A DNA stretch of 64,000 nt from Weissella cibaria (GTDB taxonomy: Bacteria > Bacillota > Bacilli > Lactobacillales > Lactobacillaceae). The first letter of the stretch is position 1. Each line of letters opens with the position of its first letter. A program made the translations under genes and the position numbers. Of the stretch, positions 46,642-57,887 are shown one piece after another. Below the pieces are notes generated by a model. That model ran no database searches. It was not told the DNA's origin and saw only the letters and a program-made list of their open reading frames with translations. The stretch is from NCBI RefSeq assembly GCF_004521965.1, contig NZ_SDGK01000006.1, positions 16,139 through 80,138 of the forward strand, in the 5' to 3' direction.

Positions 46642-47604
46642 ATGTCTTTAAATTGGGGAATTATTAGTATTGGCACGATTGCCAACGAAATGGCAGCAAG
46701 TTTATTAACGCACCAGCAACTGGCTATGGCTGTGACGGTTCGAGATCAAGCAAAATTACCAGCTTTTGCCGAACGGTATCAAATTCCAAAAACCTACGAA
46801 ACAGTCGCAGATTTATTAGCCGATGAAACAATTGATGCTGTCTATATTGCAGCGCCACATAATATACACTTTGATTTTGTCAAACAGGCTTTGGCGCATC
46901 ATAAACATGTGTTAGCAGAAAAGGCGATAACTGTCTCTAATGAAGAGTACACTGAAGAGTACACTATCGTTCGAAAATTACCAAGAATCTGGATTAGTCC
47001 TCTTAGAAGCGATGACACCAGCACACATGCTGCTTTTCAAGCGACTTCGTGAACTCAGTAATCAAGGAGCATTGGGGGCAGATTCAGGTGATTAACACAA
47101 CCTTTGGCAGTCATAAGCCTTACGATCCAAATAATCGATTCTTTAATCCTGACTTAGCAGGTGGGGCACTACTTGATATTGGTGGTTACGCAACACAGGC
47201 CACTGTCTACTTTATGAACAGTACGCCAAGCAAAGCAAACTCGACGATGACTCCCTTTTGAAACCCGGGTTGATGAACAATCAGTGACGATTCTAGCAAA
47301 TAAAAATCATGAAATGGCGACCATCACATTATCAATGCAAGCTAAGCAACCTAAGGCCATTACAATTTCCGGCACTAAAGGGTACGTACGTATTCCAGAT
47401 TTTCCACGCGCTGATACAGCCATTTGGTATGACACCGATACCGGCGAGTCAGAAGAAATTGCATCAGGAAATTCTGCAGACGCTTTGTGGTCCGAGATTT
47501 CAGATTTTGAGCAAGCGTTCCAAGACCATAAAGTTGCTCTTGAATTTATCAATTTAACAGAGATGCAATTCGAAACCTTAGCTAAAATTCAACAAGAATG
47601 GTAA
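46642..47604 (+). pseudogene. Gfo/Idh/MocA-family oxidoreductase, frameshifted
   Basis: The pieces together cover a full ~325-aa NAD(P)-dependent sugar or polyol dehydrogenase: WGIISIGTIANEMA (Rossmann start), AVYIAAPHNIHFDFVKQAL and HVLAEKAITVS (with the family's EK pair), then GGALLDIGGYATQ, then KAITISGTKGYVRIPDF. Three frame changes are needed: near 46965-46985 after a 12-bp tandem duplication (46941-46964), an extra G in a G run near 47073, and an extra T in TTTT near 47257. GGGGGA precedes ATG 46642. Confidence 0.85.
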
Positions 47605-47686
47605 TAATTGCATTATTTAGTGGCGTTGCGCACAACGCCACTTTTTATTGTTAAAATGAATACGAAAGATACGGAGGGGCAACAAG

Positions 47687-48661
47687 ATGAGTGAAAAAGA
47701 ACGGATAACAATAAATGATATCGCCCGTCTAGCCGGCGTCGGGAAAAGCACCGTCTCCCGTTATTTAAATAACGGGTCAATTAGCGCAAAAACACGGGCT
47801 AAGCTAGATGCTGTCGTCAAAGAGTACGATTATGAACCGAATCGATTTGCCCAAAGTTTGAAAAAAACATCCAGTGGCATGATTGGGATTGTGGTTCCCA
47901 CATTTGCATCATTTGCTTTAACGGAGATGATGCGTGGTATGGACGATGTCAATCAAGGTGATTTTTTCTTGACAATTAACACCTATCACGATGCCAAGCG
48001 CCAAGTTGAAGCAGTTAAACAGCTTGCCCAACAAAACGTCGATGGTATTGTCGTGATGACTGGGCAAATTACTAATGAGATGACCGCTGCACTACAACAA
48101 GTATCCGTACCAGTTGTAGTCCAGGGTCAACAGTCACGACACTTTGAAACCGTTAACGTTGATAACCAACATGCCGGCGAGTTACTCGTACCACTAATTG
48201 CCACTGTTAAACCAACGGATGTGTTATTGCTTGGTGTCAATCCGAATAGTGACTACAATGTTGGACAAACACGTTTCAACGCGATAATTCAATCTTTAGA
48301 CAACAACATGCAACGTCTTTATACGACATTTGATCGTACTGAAACTGCTGCAATTATGCGTAACTACCTTGCGACACATAGTTCACCCAAATACATCATT
48401 GCAGCAACTGACACGATTGCGTTAGGAGCACTAGCAGCATTGCAAGAACAGCACATCGCCGTACCTGCAGACACTAAAATCGTCGCGTTTGACAATACCC
48501 CGGCTGCCGAAATCGTAACACCAGGTTTAAGCACGGTTAGTTTTGATTATTTTGTGTTAGGCCAATGGATATATCGCCGTTTAAAGGATCTATCTCAAAA
48601 GGAACCTGTCTTAACCGATCCCTCACTGCGTGGCAAGTTGGTGCGTCGTAGTAGTTGGTAA
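47687..48661 (+). CDS. LacI-family transcriptional regulator
   Basis: This 324-aa repressor has an N-terminal LacI HTH (ITINDIARLAGVGKSTVSRY, hinge NGSISAKTRAKL) and a periplasmic-binding-protein-like effector domain (IGIVVPTFASF, DGIVVMTG, FDNTPAAEIVTPGLSTV). It is intact although the genes on both sides are broken. It probably governs a sugar operon; the target is not visible here. GGAGGGGC precedes the ATG. Confidence 0.9.
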   Translation: MSEKERITINDIARLAGVGKSTVSRYLNNGSISAKTRAKLDAVVKEYDYEPNRFAQSLKKTSSGMIGIVVPTFASFALTEMMRGMDDVNQGDFFLTINTYHDAKRQVEAVKQLAQQNVDGIVVMTGQITNEMTAALQQVSVPVVVQGQQSRHFETVNVDNQHAGELLVPLIATVKPTDVLLLGVNPNSDYNVGQTRFNAIIQSLDNNMQRLYTTFDRTETAAIMRNYLATHSSPKYIIAATDTIALGALAALQEQHIAVPADTKIVAFDNTPAAEIVTPGLSTVSFDYFVLGQWIYRRLKDLSQKEPVLTDPSLRGKLVRRSSW

Positions 48662-48741
48662 CGCCAAGGAATGAAAAGATATCTTAAACTTCCAATTCAC
48701 TTGGGAGACACTATGTCATAATGAGTTTCTGGAGGTGTGGT

Positions 48742-49705
48742 ATGAAAGCGGCAATTATTAACCAATATGGGAATCGCAATGAATTACTGGTTGTTGACGA
48801 TTATGTTAATCCAACCATAACTAATGATCAGGTATTAATTAAAACCTATGCAACAAGCGTCAATCCAATTTGACTACAAAGCCCGTCAAGGCACATTGAA
48901 AAGCCCGTTTAAATGGCCATTTCCCGTCGTTTTAGGCTGGGATATCGCCGGCATTGTAGTTGAAATTGGCGATGATGTCACTGATTTTACCGTTGGTGAT
49001 CGTGTATTTGCTGCGCGTCCTGACATGGATGATGCTGGTACATTTGGGTCTTACGCAACATTAATGGCGGTAAAAGCTGACAAAGTTGCGTTGATGCCTG
49101 AAACAATGTCGTTTGCGGAAGCTGCGGCGTTACCATTGGCAGGTGAAACAGCCTTGCAAATGTTAAACGAGCTACACGTGACGACCGGTTCTAAAGTATT
49201 GATTCAGACCGGGGCTGGTGGTGTTGTCGCCATTCAGCTTGCAAAAGCGCTTGGTGCAACTGTTGCCACAACGGCCGGCCCTGAAAACGCAGCGTTTGTA
49301 CGTCACTTGGGCGCAGATATTGTCATTGATTATCACCAAAAAGCCATCACCGACGTTATTAGTCAATATGATGCTGTTTTAGACAGTGTTGATGACATTG
49401 ATGCTGGATTAGCTGTTTTAGTGCACGGCGGCCGTATCGTAACGGTTTCAGCAAAACCAACACCTGAACAATTAGCAGTCGCTACAGACAACGATCAGAC
49501 ATTACTGGCTGGGTGGTTACAACCAAATGGGCAGGATTTAGCCAAACTAGCGACGCATTATCAAAACGAAGCCTTAAAGATCGTCATTGACTCAAAGCTT
49601 ACATTTACAACGGACGGCGTACGAGCCGCACACGAACGTATTGAATCACATCATGCACGTGGCAAAGTCGTGATTGAAATGATTTTGGTAGGCAATGGCT
49701 TGCTT
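48742..49705 (+). pseudogene. Zinc-free MDR (quinone reductase-type) oxidoreductase, frameshifted
   Basis: ATG 48742, with GGAGG before it, starts MKAAIINQYGNRNELLV and runs to TGA at 48872. One extra T in ATTTG breaks the frame; removing it joins NPI to DYKARQGTLKSPFKWPFP and VLGWDIAGIV. The nucleotide-binding loop reads GAGGVVAIQLAK, a few residues shorter than the usual GAGGVGS-AIQLAK, so a second in-frame deletion is likely. The family reduces quinones or alkenals with NAD(P)H. The open frame runs past the normal end (VVIEM) to 49756. Confidence 0.8.
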
Positions 49706-49884
49706 ATACAAAACGCACTTATTCTAGTTTACATAATATATATTATCGTGAGTTGAACTAAAGTAGGTAAATGACCCCCAAAGCATTTGATTATTGATAA
49801 ACGATTCAAACTAATTGTCAATTATAAGCCCTATAATCAAAACATGATCGTTCTATAAGCCGCTACAATTGTCATGATTAAATT

Positions 49885-49926
49885 AAAAACGCTACCGGCC
49901 ACAATTTTGGCAAGTAGCGTTTTTTA
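49885..49926 (-). terminator. Terminator of the phosphate transporter gene
   Basis: AAAAACGCTAC pairs with GTAGCGTTTTT, with an inner GGCC/TTGGC part. T runs on both strands. Confidence 0.85.
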
Positions 49927-49937
49927 CTTAAGTTAAA

Positions 49938-50968
49938 TTACATAAACAACATGCGGAAGATTTCTTCGAACATGAAACCGATCAATCCTGCTGATGGCAC
50001 CGTAATAATCCAGGCCATCACAATGTTCTTTAACGTACTCCATTTTACGGCACGAATATCATCAGATGCACCCGTTCCAGCAATTGCTGACGTAACCGTA
50101 TGCGTCGTTGAAATTGGCGCGTGAACAAAGTACGCAGAAATGAACAACACTGCTGATGAAACGGCTTCTGCCACGAATCCTTTTTGTGGACTCAATACCG
50201 TAATCTTGCTACCCAACGTGTGAATAATGCGTTGTCCACCGGCCATTGTTCCAGCTGAGATGGCCAAAGATGCCATCAAGATAATTTGTAGCGGAATTTC
50301 CGTTTGTCCAGGCTTAATGCCAAAGAAACCAACCGGGGCAGCCGCCATAAACATCAATCCCATTGACTTTTGAGCGTCTTGCAAACCGTGTCCCAAAGCC
50401 AATGAAGCGGATGTGAAAATTTGAGCACTTCGGAAAAACTTATCCGTTTCCTTTAAATTAGCCTTTTTAATGATCTTATTCAAAATAACCATGATTATAA
50501 GTGCAAGACCAAATCCGACAACTGGCGACAACACCATGGGATCAATCACCTTTTCAACGACTTTGGCTAACTTAATGTGTACATCATTACCGGCAATTTG
50601 TTCAGCCAAACCATCTTCATCAACCCACCAATAATCGCGTGAGTTGATGAAGATGGTAGACCAAACCACCACGTAATCAAGTTCCACCCAATTGCACCAA
50701 GCAAAGCGGCAATAACCAAGAATAATTGCTGCTCAGCGCTCACTTGCGTCATATCAACGATGTCACGTGCAATAACTGCAGCGACGGCCGTTCCCATCAA
50801 GGCCCCAATCAAGTTCATCCCGGCAGCCATGATAATTGCTGTCCTTGCCTTCAAAGCACCTGTTGTAATAGCCGTAGCGATTGCATTCGCTGCGTCGTGG
50901 AATCCGTTAACCCCATCAAAGATCAGGGCCACGATAATCACCACAACTGCTAGTACGTAGACTTCCAT
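49938..50968 (-). pseudogene. PiT-family inorganic phosphate transporter, single frameshift
   Basis: The two overlapping frames (50968-50567 and 50687-49938) together give a full ~340-aa PiT permease. The first has GVNGFHDAANAIATAITTGAL and GLPSSSTHAIIGGL; the second resumes at EDGLAEQIAGNDV and has GHGLQDAQKSMG and APISTTHTVTSAIAGTG, the duplicated PiT signatures. The frame change lies near 50615-50622. PiT proteins import phosphate with a cation. Loss may be tolerated if a Pst system exists elsewhere; a sequencing error is also possible. Confidence 0.85.
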
Positions 50969-51187
50969 ATTTGTCTCCTGAAATAAATACTAGTTTTAAT
51001 TTTTTTATTTGTTAAAAAAACAACAGAAATAATTATATCAGTAAATACGCGGTTTCCTGGATTTTGTAACAAAATTTACAGTGCCGGTTCGCTTCGTAAT
51101 GAATCATTAAAACATATTATTTAAACCATATGAAAAGCATACACAGGAATTAGACTATATTTATAAATCACGTTAAGGAGAAAAGGT

Positions 51188-51817
51188 ATGTGTTCTAAAA
51201 TACTAATAAGCACCACCCTTGTGACAACAGTCTTAGCTGCTGGCCTAATCGGTGCCAAACTTGGGTCGAATTCATTGAAAACGGCACCTGCAACAAATCA
51301 TCGTACGTCATCAGCAAAACAGGTAAATAATCCGCCGGCGTCTTCACCAGCTACAAAGCATTCGGCAGTAGCCAGTACTTCATCCCCATGGTCAGCTAAT
51401 AAAAGCCAACAACTGGCTAAATTTATGCTGAATTGGGCAAGTCAAATGGGTCAACACTACGAGTCATATTACCCTGGTCATGATTTTAATCTATACGGTG
51501 TCATATTCCCAACACCCCTCACGAACGGTACCATGAACATGCACCCTCCAGTAGATGATCATGCTATTGATTTGCAATGGTCCGACGATGGCACTGGTAA
51601 TCATGACTATAACTTGGTTGCCGTCTATGGCGGCAGTGCCAGTTCGAACGACAGATATCCAGTGTTAACAATGTACCTATTCACCCTTCATAAGGGAAAA
51701 CCTGAAGTTCTTGTCACGCAACAAAATCAAGGTAATCCTGAAGGTTACTTGTATTTCAAGCCAACTGACAATCAAGCCCTTGCATCTGGGTTTGCATCGA
51801 TTGTTAATCACAACTAA
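51188..51817 (+). CDS. Secreted DUF4767-type protein
   Basis: This 209-aa protein has an N-terminal hydrophobic signal or anchor (ILISTTLVTTVLAAGLIGA), a Ser/Thr/Pro-rich linker (about 30-70) and a domain starting WSANKSQQLAKFMLNWASQM. The pattern W..KS.QL..FM..W...MGQ.Y is that of DUF4767, common in exported lactobacillus proteins of unknown role. AAGGAGAAAAGGT precedes the ATG. It faces the glucan-binding-repeat gene across a shared terminator. Confidence 0.75.
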   Translation: MCSKILISTTLVTTVLAAGLIGAKLGSNSLKTAPATNHRTSSAKQVNNPPASSPATKHSAVASTSSPWSANKSQQLAKFMLNWASQMGQHYESYYPGHDFNLYGVIFPTPLTNGTMNMHPPVDDHAIDLQWSDDGTGNHDYNLVAVYGGSASSNDRYPVLTMYLFTLHKGKPEVLVTQQNQGNPEGYLYFKPTDNQALASGFASIVNHN

Positions 51818-51866
51818 AAAGTAGTCATCGCGCAAACTGTACGATGACTACTTTTTAGTTGTGATT
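51806..51866. terminator. 25-bp perfect inverted repeat between convergent genes
   Basis: 51806-51830 pairs without mismatch with 51842-51866 around an 11-nt loop. The helix includes the last codons and stop of the DUF4767 gene and touches the stop of the opposite gene, so both genes end inside one bidirectional terminator. Confidence 0.92.
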
Positions 51867-52806
51867 ATTTCAAATAATAACGCATAAAGAATGTGCCATT
51901 ATCACCAAAGTAATAACGGATGCCGTTAATTGTCTGCCATCCTTGCACAGCACGTCCTTGATTGTCCGTGTAGTACGTATAACCCCAAGCATGACGCCAA
52001 CCGGCATTTTGGCGCACACCATCAACAAACCAGTAGTATGTGCCCATATAATGCTTAAAGCCGGTGTACAATTGCCCATTCTCATACCAACGATAACCAC
52101 CATTCAACGCTGAACCATCGTAAATATAGCCATTCGCAGTTGCTTTAGTTTTATTCTGACGGGTGTTGACTGGATTATCTCGTAAGTAGTACGTGTTATT
52201 ATCACCAAAATAGTATTGCTTGCCAGCAATCGTTTGCATGCCTTGCACTGCTCGGCCATTTGCATCCGTATAATAGGTCTTCCCCCACGCGCTCCGCCAA
52301 CCAGCATTCTGACGCACACCATCGACAAACCAGTAGTATGTGCCCATGTAAAACTTAAATCCGGTATATAGTTGACCATTGTCATACCAACGATAACCAT
52401 CATTTGCTGCTGAACCATCTTTCAAATAACCAGAAACTTTACCACGCAGGTAGAACGTCTGGTCATTGCCAAAGTCGTACGCGATCCCATTAATTGTCAC
52501 CAGGTGGCCTTCCACGCTTCGACCATCAGCACCTAGATAATAGGTCTTCCCCCATTCGGTCGCCCACGTGTTTGTTTGTCGAACACCATTTATAAAATAA
52601 TAATTTGCCCCAAAATAATTACGGAACCCGGTATATAGCTGGCCATTCTCATACCAACGCCAATCACGATTAGCAGTAAACACATACCCTGACAGTGGTT
52701 GGTTCGTCGTCGCATCAGTTGTAACTGTGTCAGCTTTTGCCTGTCCAGCAACTAGCAAACTCATCACGACCACTACCAAACCCAAAACACTAAACTTTAA
52801 CTTCAT
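51865..52806 (-). CDS. Secreted protein of glucan-binding (choline-binding-like) repeats
   Basis: This 313-aa protein has a signal peptide cut after QAKA (MKLKFSVLGLVVVVMSLLVA). The rest is tandem aromatic/Gly repeats of the cell-wall/glucan-binding type: WYENGQLYTGF, YMGTYYWFVDGVRQNAGW, AWGKTYYTDANGRAVQG. Three copies of a ~100-residue block are seen, the second and third nearly alike. No catalytic domain is present. Such repeats occur at the ends of Weissella and Leuconostoc GH70 dextransucrases; this looks like a free binding module or a duplicated piece of one. ATG 52806 follows AAAGGACG. Confidence 0.85.
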   Translation of the reverse strand: MKLKFSVLGLVVVVMSLLVAGQAKADTVTTDATTNQPLSGYVFTANRDWRWYENGQLYTGFRNYFGANYYFINGVRQTNTWATEWGKTYYLGADGRSVEGHLVTINGIAYDFGNDQTFYLRGKVSGYLKDGSAANDGYRWYDNGQLYTGFKFYMGTYYWFVDGVRQNAGWRSAWGKTYYTDANGRAVQGMQTIAGKQYYFGDNNTYYLRDNPVNTRQNKTKATANGYIYDGSALNGGYRWYENGQLYTGFKHYMGTYYWFVDGVRQNAGWRHAWGYTYYTDNQGRAVQGWQTINGIRYYFGDNGTFFMRYYLK

Positions 52807-52931
52807 GATGCTTCGTCCTTTGTTTTTATCTATCAACATTCTAACGCAATCCGACGACTATCGTGATAGAGTGCTAAAAACCGGACATAATTCTTACAGT
52901 TTTCTAACGGTATCCGCTGTTTATTGGCAAA

Positions 52932-52966
52932 CAAAAACCACAGATAGCAACCTACCTGTGGTTTTC
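52932..52966 (-). terminator. Terminator of the GH1 gene
   Basis: On the minus strand AAAACCACAG pairs with CTGTGGTTTT and a T run follows. Located downstream of the GH1 stop. Confidence 0.7.
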
Positions 52967-53046
52967 TTGATGCCCATCAATTAGTGTAAGGATTTAATAA
53001 TTAAAGTAGCGTAGTTGTGGTTTGTTTCGTGACGGGCATCAATCCG

Positions 53047-54594
<1,548 letters not shown>

Positions 54595-54618
54595 TTAATT
54601 ATCGCTTTTTTGCGAAAT

Positions 54619-54656
54619 CAAAAAAACGACCGGCATTTAACAACGTCGATCGTTTT
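54619..54656 (-). terminator. Terminator of the DHH phosphoesterase gene
   Basis: On the minus strand AACGATCG pairs with CGGTCGTT, followed by a T7 run. Confidence 0.75.
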
Positions 54657-54667
54657 CAGCAAGCACT

Positions 54668-55654
54668 TTAGTTTTCAGTCGTCGCAGCCTGTTGCAAGAT
54701 GTCCGGCCAGTCAAGACGTAATTTGGCACCGGATGCCTTGGCGTGACCACCACCATTAAAGGCGGCCGCCACAAGCGATACATCAACATCCTTTTCCTTA
54801 GCGACACGGAATGACAATGCACCATTATTAATCACTAAGCCGAAATCAACGTCTTGTAATGATGTCAATGCATTACCAATTTCAGACATTTGCTTTGACG
54901 CTGTCACATACGCATAGTGGTAGGTAGTGGCGCTAATCATCAAATCACCAAACTCCGCATCTTCCGCTTTTTTCAAGACATAGGCTGCATTAGCTGCCAT
55001 GCGGTCATCTACCAGTCCCATGATGACCGGTGAGAAAATTTTAATCAGCAGCTCACGTGGCTTTTCATCTGATGAAATCGATGCTTCCTTAGCAGCCGTA
55101 ATGAGCGTACTAAAACGTTCGCGACCCAAAAAGTACAACACCTCATTCAAAACTTGCGCAGTTGAGCCTGTCGCTACGTCATCATCATATGCCGCATCCT
55201 GCCACATCCAGGTATCGTATAAATTCGTTAGTGTCACTAGGGTTTGCCAAAATGGCAATGCGGTAAAGGACGCTCGTTGATCTTTAAATACCAACTCGGT
55301 CGCCGAAGATGTCCCCGTATCGTCAGTAATAAACCGAGCCACCGTCGTCGCCTCAGCCCACACCGGTGCATTCGAAACGTGGTGGTCATAAACGACTGGC
55401 TGGATACCCGTTACTTGGTTGAATTGCAGTAACATTTGCATTGATGGGGTATTGTCCAACAGTATCACGTGTGTCGGTTTACGTACCTTGTCTGCTACAA
55501 TATCATCCAGCACTTGCTGCAGGACAGCATCAATACCGGGTGCCCCAGCTTCAGCGTACAGAATAGTGGCGTCTGATTGACTAGTTTGGGCTGCCGTTAA
55601 GCCGGCCATGACCCCATCTAAATCAGTATGGGTCACAATTAAAGTCGTTTTCAT
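54668..55654 (-). CDS. DHH/DHHA1-family phosphoesterase
   Basis: This 328-aa cytosolic protein has IVTHTDLDGVMAG (DHH motif I type), ILLDNT, VVYDHHVSNAP (DHH) and the C-terminal DHHA1 motif GGGHAKASGAKL. The family includes nanoRNases and cyclic dinucleotide phosphodiesterases; the substrate cannot be set from sequence. ATG 55654 follows GAAAGGAAG; the longer start at 55699 has no site. Monocistronic. Confidence 0.85.
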   Translation of the reverse strand: MKTTLIVTHTDLDGVMAGLTAAQTSQSDATILYAEAGAPGIDAVLQQVLDDIVADKVRKPTHVILLDNTPSMQMLLQFNQVTGIQPVVYDHHVSNAPVWAEATTVARFITDDTGTSSATELVFKDQRASFTALPFWQTLVTLTNLYDTWMWQDAAYDDDVATGSTAQVLNEVLYFLGRERFSTLITAAKEASISSDEKPRELLIKIFSPVIMGLVDDRMAANAAYVLKKAEDAEFGDLMISATTYHYAYVTASKQMSEIGNALTSLQDVDFGLVINNGALSFRVAKEKDVDVSLVAAAFNGGGHAKASGAKLRLDWPDILQQAATTEN

Positions 55655-55837
55655 CGTATCTTCCTTTCGAAGTGAAACCTTACCGTCTATTGTACGCATC
55701 TTCAGGTCAGTTATGCAAAAAGATTAGTGAACGGACGCAAAACATCATAAATTCACCATTATCTTGTCGAAATTATCGCCAGCTTTCACAACACACCTTT
55801 CTTAGACTTATTTTTAAGGAAGACGTTATGATGAAAC

Positions 55838-56029
55838 ATGAAATCAATTTTTTGCTGGCGAACCACCTGCATGGTTTTGCTTGCTTTCGGGGGATGTATC
55901 TTGTCGTCGCGCTATCTATATCGATTAGACGCGGCTTGCTACCTACCACTACTTGCTAGTATCTGTGGTAGTCTGATTATTGGCGTATGGCTAGCGGCTG
56001 GTCTAGTCTGGCTCCTCACGAATAAATAG
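55838..56029 (+). CDS. Small membrane protein (63 aa), start uncertain
   Basis: Two predicted helices (CMVLLAFGGCILS and PLLASICGSLIIGVWLAAGL) with an Arg-rich loop between. The best Shine-Dalgarno (AAGGAAG at about 55817) suits ATG 55828, which opens a different frame (MMKHEINFLLANHLHG) that soon loses membrane character. Either the gene starts at 55838 with a weak site, or a frameshift near its start separates the site from the body. Family unknown. Confidence 0.4.
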   Translation: MKSIFCWRTTCMVLLAFGGCILSSRYLYRLDAACYLPLLASICGSLIIGVWLAAGLVWLLTNK

Positions 56030-56032
56030 CGA

Positions 56033-56081
56033 CACTAAAAAACCGGGTAATGGCTATGCCAATTAACCCGGTTTTTTAGTG
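56033..56081. terminator. 16-bp inverted repeat between convergent genes
   Basis: CACTAAAAAACCGGGT (56033-56048) pairs perfectly with 56066-56081. The right arm contains the stop codon of the minus-strand acetyltransferase, so this is a bidirectional terminator overlapping a coding end. Confidence 0.88.
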
Positions 56082-56636
56082 GTCATACTCTGTTTTTAAG
56101 ATACTGTAAACGTTGCTATCCACGAATGTGCCATTTGGTAATTTTTCATAGTCGCGCAAACGACCTTCATACGTCATCCCCGCCCGTTGCATAACCCGAC
56201 CAGAGGCAGCATTATCCGGCGCGTGATAACTATCGATACGATGGAGGCCGAGTTGTTCAAAACCAACCCGAATAACTGCTTTTAACGCTTCCGTCATGTA
56301 GCCAGATCCCCAATAATCGTGATTCAAAGCATACCCAGTCTCGGCGCTCGCATTCTTTTCCGTCAAACGGATGTCAATGCTGCCAATCATTTTGCCGCTG
56401 CCTTTTTCAATCAAAACGTATTTCCCCAGCGGATCAGCCAAGTGATACCGTCGGATACTAAATTCAAGCGTTTCCGCCACTGACTCAGGTACCGGTACGT
56501 GAATCCATCGTGTCACTTCCGGATCATGAAACAGTTCATACATATCAGCCGCATCCGTTTCAACCGCATGTCGCATCACTAACCGTTCTGATTCAAATTG
56601 CGTTAAGTTCGCCAATCTTGCTTTTAATTCACCCAA
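56076..56636 (-). CDS. GNAT N-acetyltransferase, RimJ/RimL type
   Basis: This 186-aa protein has SERLVMRHAVETDAADMYELF, typical of RimL-like GNATs, IGSIDIRLTEKN, the acetyl-CoA loop region DYWGSGYMTEALKAV and NAASGRVMQRAGMTYEG. It transfers an acetyl group to a protein N-terminus or small amine; the substrate is unknown. Monocistronic, with GGGGG before the start. Confidence 0.88.
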   Translation of the reverse strand: MGELKARLANLTQFESERLVMRHAVETDAADMYELFHDPEVTRWIHVPVPESVAETLEFSIRRYHLADPLGKYVLIEKGSGKMIGSIDIRLTEKNASAETGYALNHDYWGSGYMTEALKAVIRVGFEQLGLHRIDSYHAPDNAASGRVMQRAGMTYEGRLRDYEKLPNGTFVDSNVYSILKTEYDH

Positions 56637-56703
56637 TGTAAAAACCCCCTACCAAAGCATTTGTTTTATGCTAGCAGAAGGCTTTTGAACGGTCAATTAT
56701 TTT

Positions 56704-57810
56704 TTAATTTAATTTTAATAAAATCAGACCAAGTGGGATAAATATTAATAACAAAAGAACGTTTATCAGCATAGAACGCGTCGGAAATGACCAAGACTGT
56801 TCGTCGGTTTGAAGTTGGTATTGGCGCCAGGCTAGTAAATTAGCCAACGAGGCAATAATCGTCCCTAAACCACCAATAGAGACCCCTAAATAAAGTGGGT
56901 AAACCAGATGTGTGAATTTTGATAACAAAATCGCACCGGGGACGTTACTGATAACTTGACTCGTCAAGATGCCTGCAAAAAACACTTTGATTGGTCCATC
57001 CGTCAAATGGGTTAACACCGATGCTAAAACTGGCACTCGACTCAGCGCCCCCACAATGACAAAAAATCCCACAAAAAGCAGCAACACCCCATAGTCAATT
57101 TTAACAAAGGTTGTTCGGTCATAACCTAACGCTAATAGCCCACTTGCAATAAGTGCAACACCAATCGGTAACGCGTTCAGAATAGCAGCTAGTACAACGA
57201 CCGTGACTAGTAACACCACTACCATGTGTCGCTTATTGATGGGGTGCTTCTCTAGCGCAACTGCTCCAACAGTGTCGTTGGCAAACAAATACGTTACTAA
57301 GAAGAGCAAACCAAGACTTACCATGCCTAAGGGCAATGACATTTTAAAGAAGTCTAGTGCCGGTAATTGATAAAACGATGCCAAATACAAGTTCTGCGGA
57401 TTGCCAAACGGTGTCACCGCACTACCCAAATTAGCAAAAATAGTCATGAAGACCAACGGTAAAATCATCTTAAGTTGGATTTTACGAGCAATTGTAACAA
57501 AAATGGGGACCAACGTTAAAATGGCCACATCATTTGTGAAGAGCATCGATCCAAAAAAAGCCATCAGGAACGTCACCCGAATAATCTGACGAGTGGTTTG
57601 AAAGTGGCTGACAACCGTACTAGCGACATAAACCAGCAGACCTTCAGTTTCATAAACACTCACTAACATCATTAACGCTGCCAGGGCGATGATGGTATGG
57701 GCATTAATATCAGACCAATGTACGTTACCAAAAGCCAAAGCCAGTAGCGCCAAAACACCAGTTAACTGCAATGTCCGATCAGCAAGTAATCGTTTCCAGA
57801 TAATTTGCAT
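56704..57810 (-). CDS. ArsB/NhaD-superfamily (SLC13-like) anion or ion transporter
   Basis: This 368-aa membrane protein has about ten helices. It shows FFGSMLFTNDVAILTLVPI and VTPFGNPQNLYLASFYQL, the helical-hairpin signatures (TNDVA and GNPQN) of the citrate/arsenite-type ion transporter superfamily. A mirrored VISNVPGAILLSKFT lies in the second half. The substrate is not known. On the minus strand it is a separate unit with a weak ribosome site. Confidence 0.82.
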   Translation of the reverse strand: MQIIWKRLLADRTLQLTGVLALLALAFGNVHWSDINAHTIIALAALMMLVSVYETEGLLVYVASTVVSHFQTTRQIIRVTFLMAFFGSMLFTNDVAILTLVPIFVTIARKIQLKMILPLVFMTIFANLGSAVTPFGNPQNLYLASFYQLPALDFFKMSLPLGMVSLGLLFLVTYLFANDTVGAVALEKHPINKRHMVVVLLVTVVVLAAILNALPIGVALIASGLLALGYDRTTFVKIDYGVLLLFVGFFVIVGALSRVPVLASVLTHLTDGPIKVFFAGILTSQVISNVPGAILLSKFTHLVYPLYLGVSIGGLGTIIASLANLLAWRQYQLQTDEQSWSFPTRSMLINVLLLLIFIPLGLILLKLN

Positions 57811-57852
57811 AATAATTCCTAATTCTTTCTAGTTTAGATATCCAGTATATAG

Positions 57853-57884
57853 TAAAAAGCAAGCCTCAACGAGACCTGCTTTTT
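57853..57884 (-). terminator. Terminator of the amino-acid exchanger gene
   Basis: On the minus strand AAAAAGCAGGTCTC pairs with GAGGCTTGCTTTTT (14 pairs with G-U, 3-nt loop), followed by T. Confidence 0.82.
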
Positions 57885-57887
57885 TGT

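Noticed and set aside
46941..46964. Short tandem repeat as a CRISPR or VNTR array
   Set aside because: Only two copies of 12 bp inside a coding remnant.
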